6,284 bases of DNA from Tannerella sp. GTDB taxonomy: Bacteria > Bacteroidota > Bacteroidia > Bacteroidales > Tannerellaceae. The position numbers and the translations under genes were made by a program. Every line of letters begins with the position of its first letter. The first letter of the stretch is position 1. The notes below the pieces were generated by a model. That model did no database searches. It was not told the DNA's origin and saw only the letters and a program-made list of their open reading frames with translations. The stretch lies in assembly GCA_031267485.1 (NCBI GenBank), contig JAIRYY010000022.1:1-6284 (forward strand), given 5' to 3'. Shown here in pieces: positions 1 through 6,111 of the stretch.

Positions 1-976
1 CCGTCTTTCCTTCCGCATAACGGCCATCCTGCCAGGTTGCGGCATATACCGGTGGCGAAAAACGTGCAATACGTAAAAGATTCAGATTTGTGTAAGGTTG
101 ATCGTCTATCGTCCTTTTCATGCTGATATCAAGACTGGCGGCAAGATATTTATTGATAATCAAATCATTGTTTATCCTGGCTGTAAGTCTTTCATACGTG
201 CGTTCTTCGTAAATAGCTCCTGTTTTATCATAAATTAAAGACGCCGCAGTTCGTACTTTTTCATTGCCTCCGTTTATTTTAAATATATGACTCTCACGGG
301 GCGCATAGGATTTGAAAATCAATTTACTCCAATCCGTATTGGGATATTTGTCCGGATTGTCCCTGTTTAATTGGAAATAATTGTCAATCACATCTTTTCC
401 GTATGTAGGATATTCGTTTGATCCGTTTCCCGCATCATTCCATCTTGTTTCATTTGTCATTTGCATGTAACGAATCACGTCTACAAACCCGGGAGTTTCC
501 GTTGGAATCTCCATACCATATTCATAGTTGTATTCTATGTTGAACTGGTTCGCCTGTGCGCGTTTGGTTGTAATCAGGATAACCCCCGCAGCAGCTTGCG
601 AACCATAGATGGATGAAGACGCCGCATCTTTCAATACCGACATGCTTTCAATGTCATTCGGATTAATGTCGTTGATATTATCCACTTGCATACCGTCGAC
701 AACAATCAACGGATCGGTATTGCCTATTGAAGTGATTCCCCGCACCCTGATAGTAGCGGATGCTCCCGGCGCATTATTGTTTCTTGTCACCATTACGCCG
801 GAAACTGCTCCCTGCAAAGCCTGTGATACTTGAGTCGATTTGCGATCGGCAATATCCTTTCCTCCGATAGATGCTATGGCGCCGGTCAAATCTTTCTTTT
901 TCATCGTTCCGTATCCGACAACAACGATTTCTTCCAGGGTTTGGAGGTCTTCTACCATTCTGATTATGAGCGGTTT
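1..976 (-). CDS. SusC/RagA-type TonB-dependent receptor, TonB box, plug and start of barrel (out of frame with its own N-terminus; runs off left edge)
   Basis: This is the downstream part of the receptor whose N-terminus lies at 975-1595. Reading the minus strand from 976 with codons ending at position 2 gives 325 codons without a stop. It opens KPLIIRMVEDLQTLEEIVVV followed by GYG, the SusC-type TonB box. A plug domain follows with the family hallmarks DGMQVDNINDINPNDIESM and LKDAASSSIYGSQAAAGVI (about 580-690), then LITTK and the beginning of barrel strands. SusC proteins import glycans or peptides across the outer membrane together with a SusD lipoprotein; the substrate cannot be told here. 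The family is usually about 1000 residues, so roughly half the protein lies beyond the window. This frame has no signal peptide of its own. It can only be expressed by continuing from the upstream part, which needs 11 or 14 Gs in the tract at 978-989; 12 are present. I infer one gene split by the tract rather than two genes. Confidence 0.9.
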
Positions 977-1595
977 ACCCCCCCCCCCCACACAATGCGG
1001 GTGGGGCGTTGATTTCCTGCGTAATATAGCCGATGTAGGATACCTGCAATACGGCGTTATCCGGGACGTTCAGTGCAAAATTTCCGTCAATATCTGTCAC
1101 CGTACCGTTTCGGCTTCCTTTCTCTATAACGTTGGCGCCGACGATGGGTTCGCCATTCGTATCCGTTACGACGCCGGTGATTTGCCGGCCTTGCTGCTGC
1201 TGCTGTCCGGTGACTGTTGTCAGGGAATTTCGTTTAGTCAGGACGATGTAGTCGTTTTCGAATGTATACTTGATTTCCGACTTCCCGAAAACTTCGTTCA
1301 GATATTGCACTACCGGCTTGTAGCCTGATTGTACGGATAGAGGTTCGTTTGTATTCAATTCGTTCTGGCTGTACACAAACAGGTAGTCGGTCTGCTCTTC
1401 AACCAGATGGATGAACTTGCCGATTGTCAGATGATTCTCATTGATATTGATCCGTGCATTTTGCGAATGAATATCAGCCGCATAAGAGACGAATATGCAA
1501 AGGAAAAGAAGAACTGCCGAAAGTTTCATGATGTTTAAAAGTTTTTTAATGGCATAATTTTCAAATAATAGTTTATATAAAATGTCTTTTTTCAT
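975..1595 (-). CDS. N-terminal part of the SusC-type receptor: signal peptide, STN domain and carboxypeptidase-regulatory-like domain, frameshifted at a poly-G tract
   Basis: The start at 1595 (MKKDILYKLL) gives a long basic leader and then a hydrophobic signal segment (KLSAVLLFLCIFVSYA, about residues 24-39), the usual arrangement for STN-bearing SusC proteins. ATG at 1529 is a possible later start; the open frame extends to 1772, but that would overlap fecR and lacks a sensible leader. Residues about 48-122 form an STN (secretin/TonB N-terminal) domain (HLTIGKFIHLVEEQTDYLFVYS, then VVQYLNEVF), the part that contacts FecR in signalling receptors. A short Gln run (QQQQQ) links it to a CarboxypepD_reg-like domain (about 137-196: ITGVVTDTNGEPIVGANVIE, VSYIGYITQEI). 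The frame then enters 12 Gs (four Gly) and stops at TAA, giving a 206-residue product. Homology resumes one frame over directly after the tract. As written this is a truncated secreted protein: either a phase-OFF allele, a pseudogene, or a homopolymer error. Confidence 0.88.
   Translation of the reverse strand: MKKDILYKLLFENYAIKKLLNIMKLSAVLLFLCIFVSYAADIHSQNARININENHLTIGKFIHLVEEQTDYLFVYSQNELNTNEPLSVQSGYKPVVQYLNEVFGKSEIKYTFENDYIVLTKRNSLTTVTGQQQQQGRQITGVVTDTNGEPIVGANVIEKGSRNGTVTDIDGNFALNVPDNAVLQVSYIGYITQEINAPPALCGGGG
978..989. repeat. Homopolymer tract, 12 C on + strand (12 G in the coding strand of susC)
   Basis: Twelve uninterrupted C residues on the plus strand lie inside the receptor gene. 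Upstream codons enter the tract in one frame and hit TAA immediately after it. The conserved continuation (AAA CCG CTC, K-P-L) requires the total of Gs plus one T to be a multiple of three, so 11 or 14 Gs restore the frame. G/C runs of this length are prone to slipped-strand mispairing, the known basis of phase variation in many bacterial surface genes. No other homopolymer of similar length occurs in the coding parts of the window. Confidence 0.85.
986..1006. repeat. Small GC-rich inverted repeat abutting the poly-C tract
   Basis: CCCCAC (986-991) and GTGGGG (1001-1006) are perfect 6-bp inverted arms around a 9-base loop. The left arm is made from the end of the poly-C tract. In the protein this segment encodes the residues APPALC plus Gly, in a place where SusC relatives normally have a shorter loop between the carboxypeptidase-like domain and the TonB box. 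It may be a small insertion, and the hairpin could favour polymerase slippage in the adjoining tract; that role is inference. Confidence 0.5.
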
Positions 1596-1740
1596 ATTTT
1601 TTCGAATATTTAAAGTGAATACTTGACTCGTTCCGGCCGGGAGACATCCCGTTCGGTAAATGGAGGCGTAAACGCCCCGCGCTGTTTTTAATTTCTTTAT
1701 TTTTCCATAGGCATTCGTTGTTTTAATGTTGGACAAGATA
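1596..1740 (-). promoter_or_regulatory. Leader between fecR and susC with two short hairpins
   Basis: This 145-base gap is much longer than the other intergenic spaces in the cluster. On the minus strand it holds a hairpin GGGGCG-TTTA-CGCCTC (1678-1663, one G:T pair), then CGGGA-TGTC-TCCCG (1651-1638, perfect 5-bp stem), then CCGGCCGG. An AT-rich stretch (TTTAAATATTCGAAAAAAT) leads straight into the ATG, typical of Bacteroidota starts. I could not see a convincing TAnnTTTG box. In this receptor/sigma arrangement the ECF-dependent promoter of susC is often placed here, so the region may hold that promoter and a structured 5' leader; this is inferred from position only. Confidence 0.35.
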
Positions 1741-2715
1741 TTAGTTGATTGTGATGATATTGTTTTCGTCATCTTTTGAAAATGAGAAATAGTGAATCAT
1801 TTGCAGTTTGCGTAAAACGCTGACTACGCCGTCGCGTTGGCGGAATTTACCGTTGAATTTGTAAGCGTCCGGCTTCCGGTTGTTGACGTGTATCGTTATG
1901 TCGTAGTACAGTTCCAGTTTTTTGATAATCTCTGTGAAAGGTACGTTGTCGAAAGCGTAAATACCGTCTCTCCATAACAGGAAATCCGTGTTCCGGAATG
2001 TCTTTTTCACAAACCGGTCGTTTTGCAGTTCGGCACATTCGTTGGGAAGGAGACGCAGGATGTTGTCCGGCCGGTCTGCATCGCTGACTTCAATCACGCC
2101 TTCTATCAGCGAAACATGGAACTCGCTGCCGAGCCGGTAGGCAAAGACGTTGAATTGTGTTCCTGTGGCACGGATATTCGATTTTCCTGCAGATACGACG
2201 AAAGGTTGCCCGGGACGTTGCGCGACGTCGAAGAAAGCCTCGCCGTCAAGTTCGACGCGCCGCTCGCCTTCGGTAAACACGTTCGGATAGCGCAGCGTGG
2301 TACGCGCATTCAGCCATACGGCCGTGCCGTCGTGCAGTTTGACGGAGGCGTGCTGGCCTGCGGGAACGGAAAATTCCGTGTACATAACCGGTTGTCCGTC
2401 GTCCGTCAAGGCTGCTTTCAGTATCGCCCAGGTGATTGTCGCGGTAAGGATTATGGCGGCGGCATAGCCGGCTGCATGTCGTAATGACCGGATGAGGCGC
2501 CTCCGGCGTACTTTGCGTTTGAACTGTTTCAGTTTTCCGGCCATGTCGGGGCGAATCGTCCCGTCGGGCAGAAAAAAGGACAGGGCATGAAGATTCTGAA
2601 GCGAAATAAATGCTTTACGAAGCGCTTCGTCGGTTTCCATTCTTGCGAACAACTCCTGTTTTTCGCCGAACGAAAGCGTTTTATTAAAATATTTATCTAT
2701 CAGATGATCCTGCAT
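1741..2715 (-). CDS. FecR-family anti-sigma factor
   Basis: This inner-membrane regulator receives the signal from the receptor's STN domain in the periplasm and controls the ECF sigma factor in the cytoplasm. The start at 2715 (MQDHLIDKYFNK) gives 324 residues, the usual family length. The frame is open to an ATG at 2775, but the extra 20 residues (MSRLLVINAFSNAL...) do not look like a FecR N-terminus. Residues 1-80 are the cytoplasmic sigma-binding part, ending in a very basic stretch (KRKVRRRRLIRSLR). One membrane segment follows (about 81-101, AAGYAAAIILTATITWAILK). The periplasmic FecR domain (about 110-210) shows VPAGQHASVKLHDGTAVWLN, ELDGEAFFDVAQ and TGTQFNVFAY. The C-terminal part (about 255-324) shows the DUF4974-like FDNVPFTEIIKKLELYYDI. 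It lies 78 bases downstream of the sigma gene and 145 upstream of the receptor, so all three parts of the signalling chain are adjacent. No missing key element is visible. Confidence 0.93.
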   Translation of the reverse strand: MQDHLIDKYFNKTLSFGEKQELFARMETDEALRKAFISLQNLHALSFFLPDGTIRPDMAGKLKQFKRKVRRRRLIRSLRHAAGYAAAIILTATITWAILKAALTDDGQPVMYTEFSVPAGQHASVKLHDGTAVWLNARTTLRYPNVFTEGERRVELDGEAFFDVAQRPGQPFVVSAGKSNIRATGTQFNVFAYRLGSEFHVSLIEGVIEVSDADRPDNILRLLPNECAELQNDRFVKKTFRNTDFLLWRDGIYAFDNVPFTEIIKKLELYYDITIHVNNRKPDAYKFNGKFRQRDGVVSVLRKLQMIHYFSFSKDDENNIITIN

Positions 2716-2781
2716 TTTTTTACTGTTTATTGAAAGAGCGTTTGAAAATGCGTTTATGACCAAAAGGCGCGACAAAATAAA

Positions 2782-2793
2782 CGTTATTTAACG
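2782..2793. promoter_or_regulatory. Short palindrome just after the sigma-factor stop codon
   Basis: CGTTA-TT-TAACG (plus strand) is a perfect 5-bp inverted repeat immediately downstream of the sigma gene's TAG, in the 78-base gap before fecR. On the minus strand it is followed by TTTATTTTG. It could be a weak attenuator or an operator, but it is short and AT-rich, so chance is a real possibility. Confidence 0.2.
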
Positions 2794-3351
2794 CTATGTC
2801 AAAAAAAACAGCAATGGCAGGTATTCTTTCAGTTCGATTTTAAGTTTTTTGAGTGCAATGGATAACTGGTTTTTAACTGTATTGGCCGAGATGTTCATTT
2901 CGGTGGCGATATCGTGGAGCGTTTTTCCTTCAATCCGGCTTTTGATGAATATCTCGCGGCAGCGCTCAGGCAGTTTGCCGACAGCGTCGCGGAGGATTCG
3001 TTCGATATCCTCATCGGAACTGAATGCGTGATTCAGTTCTTCCAGCGCCTGCAGCTTGACGGCCAGTTCCTTTTTGTAGTCGTTGACGATTACTTCATGC
3101 CGCAGACAGTCAATGCATTTATTTTTAACCAGCGAAAACAGGTAGGCGGTCAGGCTGATCTGCACGTTGAGCGCATTCCGTTTTTCCCACAGCATCACAA
3201 ACACATCCTGCACGATATTTTCGGCCTCTTCGTCCGATATGACATATTCGCGTGCGAAACGCTGTAAGCGTGGGAAATAAATGACATATATCCGGTCGAA
3301 ATTTTTCCGGATACTGTCTACATATACAGGTGTATCGTTCTTGTCTGGCAT
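2794..3351 (-). CDS. ECF-type RNA polymerase sigma-70 factor, Bacteroidetes receptor-linked type
   Basis: This 185-residue protein has the normal two-domain ECF layout. Region 2 (about residues 16-85) carries FPRLQRFAREYV and EEAENIVQDVFVMLWEKR, the core-binding and -10-recognition helices, followed by AYLFSLVKNKCIDCLRH. Region 4 (about 118-172) has LPERCREIFIKSRIEGKTL and the helix-turn-helix DIATEMNISANTVKNQLSIA, which reads the -35 element. There is no extra C-terminal sensor domain, only a short hydrophobic tail (YLPLLFFLT). Together with the adjacent fecR and STN-bearing susC it forms a trans-envelope signalling set, in which it is expected to direct transcription of the receptor operon and perhaps its own. 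It starts 50 bases after the stop of the thioredoxin-like lipoprotein gene, so it may be cotranscribed with it. No canonical promoter is obvious in that gap. The start codon is chosen because the preceding bases reach back towards the neighbour and homology begins within 15 residues. Confidence 0.95.
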   Translation of the reverse strand: MPDKNDTPVYVDSIRKNFDRIYVIYFPRLQRFAREYVISDEEAENIVQDVFVMLWEKRNALNVQISLTAYLFSLVKNKCIDCLRHEVIVNDYKKELAVKLQALEELNHAFSSDEDIERILRDAVGKLPERCREIFIKSRIEGKTLHDIATEMNISANTVKNQLSIALKKLKIELKEYLPLLFFLT

Positions 3352-3401
3352 GATACGTTCGCGCTTAAATTCATGGTAACCGGCTGATTCTGTCCGGAGG
3401 A

Positions 3402-5312
3402 TTACCGGCCAGTCTCTTCCAGCAATGTTTTTTTCATTGTTTCGTGATTGCGGAAATCGTTGCGCAGCCTGTAGTCGCCGTTTTTGTCGACAAGCACATA
3501 CGAGGGGATGCCGTCGATATTAAATTTGTCGCACAGGTATTTCCACTGTTTTTCGTCGACCCGGTAGTGTTCGCCTTTGATGTCGGCAATCATGGCGAGC
3601 CATTTCGTTTCCGGCGACGACGGGCCGGTGAGATAGAGGAACACGAGGCTGCCGTTTTTCAGCACATTGTCTTTGAGCGGTTCCGTCCGGCTTATGGCGG
3701 CGCGGCAGGGGCCGCACCAGGTAGCCCAGAAATCGACGAGCACGACTTTCCCCCTGTAATTTGCGACGATGGCGTCAAACAGTTTCGCGTCCGGCGCTTT
3801 CGGAACTTCACAGATTGTGTATCCCGTTTTGCTTTTGGCTTCTTCCAGTTTTTGCTGAAGTTTTTTATTCAGGGCGGCGAGGACATCCGCGAAAAAAGGA
3901 TTGTTTACGGACGACAGTTCCGCTTTGTCCTCATCCGTCAGGGGCTCCATTTCTTCTATTTTGCGTCCCAGATGATGCACTTTCTGCAGGTCGTACAGGA
4001 AACCTTCCGTCTGTCCGGTTACCGTTTCCAGACTTGTTTTTCCGTCGAAATACATCGAACAGGCGAAGGGGAACAGTTCCGTGTACAGGTACTTTGCGCC
4101 GTCGATGCGGAAATCTTTAAGTACGTCGTAATGTTTCGCGGTAAATGCCGGCGCTTTGTAGTTTTTTAAGTCCCGCTGATCGCCCGGTATTTGATTTTTA
4201 ATGCGGAAAGCCATTTCCAGCTGCCTTTCTCCGGTCAATATAAAATAATGTACGAGCATTTTGTTGTCGGTATCGGCCAGTTCCTTTTCGAGCGCGGAAA
4301 GTTCGGCGGATTGGCGGATTGTTTCGGCAGCGCCGTTGTATTTCGTGATGATATAATCCGTGTATTCATCCGCGTTCATGCCGGCGATTTCATTATAGGA
4401 CTCCATCCGCTGCAAATCCAGCCTGTATTTGCTGTTTCTATTATTCATCGCCCGGTTGACTGCGGCGTTTTGGCCGGTGAAATAATATACGGGCTTCGGG
4501 GCGCTTTCCGTTTTGAGGTAACGGGCGCCCTGCCGTCCGCGTTCCCGCAAGTCCACGTAGATATCCATCGTTTCTCCCGGAGCGCTGACGACTGTAATCG
4601 ACTGCCAGGCGGCGCGTATAAGACTTCTCGCCGTACCGTACTGTTCAAACTCAATGGCGGCAGTACCGGTTTCCTCGTCGATTGAAAAAGAAGTTTCGAC
4701 TTCTTCGGCCGGAAAGAAACGGGTGTTATAGACCGTGCCGTTTCCGCCGCTCATGCCTTTCCGGTATCCGAGCAGGTGCAGGTTTATACGCGTTGTCCCG
4801 ATTTTCAGCTCCGCATCCGGCAGCGATTCCGTCATGTCAGTCTGCACGTCGTAAAGTTCCTGCGGCAGACCTTCGGGATACTTCGGAGCGGAAGCCTTTC
4901 CCGTCAGGTCGATGCCGTATATCTTGAAGCAGTCGTCGCAGTCCGATTCGATAAAGTCAATACTTTTCAGCTTGCGGTCTATTGGCGGAAACTTCAGGAC
5001 AAACGATGCCTCCCCCGATTCGGGCATCCAGAACTCCCGGCTCAGTTCAATGCTGTCCGCGCCCGTGACGAAATACTTGCTGTCTCCTCCCTGCAAATAT
5101 GTCAGCGAGTCGATGCGTATCCAGTTATTCGGACGGAAAAAGGCGTCAACATGGATGATTGTAGCCGTATCGGTCAGAATGATTTTATTGATTTCAAGCG
5201 TACGGGTGTTTCTAACGCTGAAAGACGGCCGCTCAATCGTGCGGACATTTTCCCCGCATGACATGAGGCCTGTCAAGGCAAGGAGAGTAACTGATAGCAG
5301 GAAATTTTTCAT
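3402..5312 (-). CDS. TlpA-type thioredoxin-fold lipoprotein (periplasmic disulfide reductase), 636 residues
   Basis: The N-terminus (MKNFLLSVTLLALTGLMSC) is a lipoprotein signal peptide with the lipidated cysteine at residue 19, so the protein should be membrane-anchored and face the periplasm. The C-terminal ~130 residues are a TlpA/thioredoxin domain: KVVLVDFWATWCGPC places the redox pair at Cys533 and Cys536, and GIPSYVLVDKNG supplies the cis-proline (Pro603). Proteins of this kind reduce or exchange disulfides in exported proteins; the partner is unknown. The large region between (about 25-500) is not a domain I can name with confidence. It looks beta-rich at first and alpha-helical and charged at about 280-500, as in other long Bacteroidota TlpA proteins. 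A second Cys pair, CDDC (125-128), lies in the N-terminal part. The gene follows ogt by 21 bases and precedes the sigma gene by 50, which suggests cotranscription, but a functional tie to the receptor module is only an inference. Confidence 0.88.
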   Translation of the reverse strand: MKNFLLSVTLLALTGLMSCGENVRTIERPSFSVRNTRTLEINKIILTDTATIIHVDAFFRPNNWIRIDSLTYLQGGDSKYFVTGADSIELSREFWMPESGEASFVLKFPPIDRKLKSIDFIESDCDDCFKIYGIDLTGKASAPKYPEGLPQELYDVQTDMTESLPDAELKIGTTRINLHLLGYRKGMSGGNGTVYNTRFFPAEEVETSFSIDEETGTAAIEFEQYGTARSLIRAAWQSITVVSAPGETMDIYVDLRERGRQGARYLKTESAPKPVYYFTGQNAAVNRAMNNRNSKYRLDLQRMESYNEIAGMNADEYTDYIITKYNGAAETIRQSAELSALEKELADTDNKMLVHYFILTGERQLEMAFRIKNQIPGDQRDLKNYKAPAFTAKHYDVLKDFRIDGAKYLYTELFPFACSMYFDGKTSLETVTGQTEGFLYDLQKVHHLGRKIEEMEPLTDEDKAELSSVNNPFFADVLAALNKKLQQKLEEAKSKTGYTICEVPKAPDAKLFDAIVANYRGKVVLVDFWATWCGPCRAAISRTEPLKDNVLKNGSLVFLYLTGPSSPETKWLAMIADIKGEHYRVDEKQWKYLCDKFNIDGIPSYVLVDKNGDYRLRNDFRNHETMKKTLLEETGR

Positions 5313-5333
5313 ATCTGTATAATTTATGTGGTT

Positions 5334-5798
5334 TTACTGTTCGATGTCAAGGAGCATCCGTTTGATATTTAATCCGCCCGCATATCCGGTGAGGGAGCCG
5401 TCCGCGCCTATGACGCGGTGGCACGGGACGATGATTGAAACGGGGTTGCGGTTGTTGGCCATTCCTGCGGCGCGGGCGCCTTTCGGACAGCCGGCGTATT
5501 CGGCCATCTGTTTGTAGGTGCGCGTTTCGCCGTATGGTATTGTACGGAGCGCGTTCCAGACGCGTTTTTGAAAGTCGGTGCCGTGCAGGTCCAGTTTCAC
5601 GTCGAAACGGGTGCGCCTGCCTGCAAAATATTCCGCCAGCTGTTTGACGGTCTCCCTTAACGGAGGCGTCTCTTTCTCTTCCGCTCCGTCAGGATTCTCC
5701 GGCCTGTTTGTGAGGAAGTCGATGTTCGTGATGCCCGCGCCGTTTTCCACAATACGCAGGGGGCCTGCAGGGCTGTTGTAAATGATAAAATTTTTCAT
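5334..5798 (-). CDS. ogt: Methylated-DNA--protein-cysteine S-methyltransferase (O6-alkylguanine repair), Ogt type
   Basis: This cytoplasmic suicide repair protein moves the alkyl group from O6-alkylguanine or O4-alkylthymine in DNA to its own cysteine. The active site IIVPCHRVI is intact, with acceptor Cys126 followed by His127 and Arg128. The preceding helix-turn-helix part reads FQKRVWNALRTIPYGETRTY and GARAAGMANNRNPV, with Arg109 in the position of the base-flipping arginine finger. After the active site GSLTGYAGGLNIKRMLLDIE completes the fold. At 154 residues it has the normal length for stand-alone Ogt-type proteins, with a short N-terminal ribonuclease-H-like domain (about 1-70) and no Ada-type regulatory half. 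The start at 5798 is supported by MKNFIIYNSPAGPLRIVENG, which matches the family N-terminus, and by a promoter-like box about 27 bases upstream. It is the first gene in the minus-strand run, and its stop is 21 bases before the TlpA-like gene. The symbol is assigned by domain layout and not by orthology. Confidence 0.93.
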   Translation of the reverse strand: MKNFIIYNSPAGPLRIVENGAGITNIDFLTNRPENPDGAEEKETPPLRETVKQLAEYFAGRRTRFDVKLDLHGTDFQKRVWNALRTIPYGETRTYKQMAEYAGCPKGARAAGMANNRNPVSIIVPCHRVIGADGSLTGYAGGLNIKRMLLDIEQ

Positions 5799-5824
5799 GA
5801 GTAACAGGATTTCTTCTGACCGCG

Positions 5825-5856
5825 CAAACGTACAAAAAAAAATCCGTATAAAAAAA
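5825..5856 (-). promoter_or_regulatory. Probable Bacteroidota-type promoter for ogt
   Basis: On the minus strand TACGTTTG (5832-5825) matches the Bacteroidota -7 consensus TAnnTTTG exactly. About 19-20 bases upstream a T-run (5856-5850) sits where the -33 TTTG-like element would be, a partial match only. The predicted start would leave a leader of about 20 bases before the ogt ATG at 5798. The spacer contains a run of nine T (5842-5834). Confidence 0.45.
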
Positions 5857-5949
5857 CGTTACTCCACGATAATATCCGGATACGTGACATCCCGCTGCGC
5901 CCCGGCCGTTTTGCCGTCTTTACCGCCTCCCTGTCCGTCATTTCCCGCT
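5857..5949. other. Intergenic stretch without recognisable feature
   Basis: Between the ogt promoter region and the minisatellite there are about 90 bases with no gene, hairpin or repeat that I can support. One minus-strand frame is open through here and ends at TAA (5861-5859). It is continuous with the tandem repeat and looks accidental. Confidence 0.4.
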
Positions 5950-6110
5950 AAGAACACGCGTCCCCAATTCAGGAACACGCGTCCCCAACTCAGGAACACG
6001 CGTCCCCAATTCAGGAACACGCGTTCCCAACTCAGGAACACGCGTTCCCAACTCAGGAACACGTGTTCTCAATTCAGGGACACGTGTTCCCAATTCAGGA
6101 ACACGCGTCC
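5950..6110. repeat. 21-bp minisatellite, seven full units plus a 14-base partial unit
   Basis: The unit is close to AGGAACACGCGTCCCCAATTC. Units start at 5950, 5971, 5992, 6013, 6034, 6055 and 6076, with a partial copy at 6097-6110. They differ at few positions: AATTC or AACTC at the end, and CGCGT or CGTGT in the core. The core is quasi-palindromic: GGAAC and GTTCC arms in units 4 and 5, and a perfect 12-bp palindrome GAACACGTGTTC at 6057-6068. The unit length is a multiple of three and lacks stops in several frames, so open frames on both strands here (NTRPQFR or VPELGTR heptads) are by-products and not genes. Copy number is likely to vary between strains. Confidence 0.92.
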
Positions 6111-6111
6111 G

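Noticed and set aside
1192..1206. CAG trinucleotide run (four CAG plus CAA) encoding QQQQQ as a second contingency repeat
   Set aside because: Too short to be notably unstable, and changes would keep the reading frame; it is a simple linker between two domains.
840..1328. Plus-strand open frame of 162 codons opposite the receptor N-terminus
   Set aside because: It lies wholly antisense to well-conserved STN and carboxypeptidase-like sequence, has no recognisable domain, and crosses the poly-C tract only by chance.
2716..2775. Upstream start for the FecR gene giving 20 extra residues
   Set aside because: The extension does not resemble FecR N-termini; the protein from 2715 has the expected length and sequence start.
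3352..3401. Promoter or terminator between the TlpA-type gene and the sigma gene
   Set aside because: Only short CCGG and GGTAA/TTACC symmetries are visible; no TAnnTTTG box and no stem followed by a T-run.
3444..4169. Plus-strand open frame of 241 codons opposite the TlpA-type gene
   Set aside because: Composition is that of a shadow frame (Phe/Val/Arg-rich, no motif) and the opposite strand carries a clear WCGPC thioredoxin domain.
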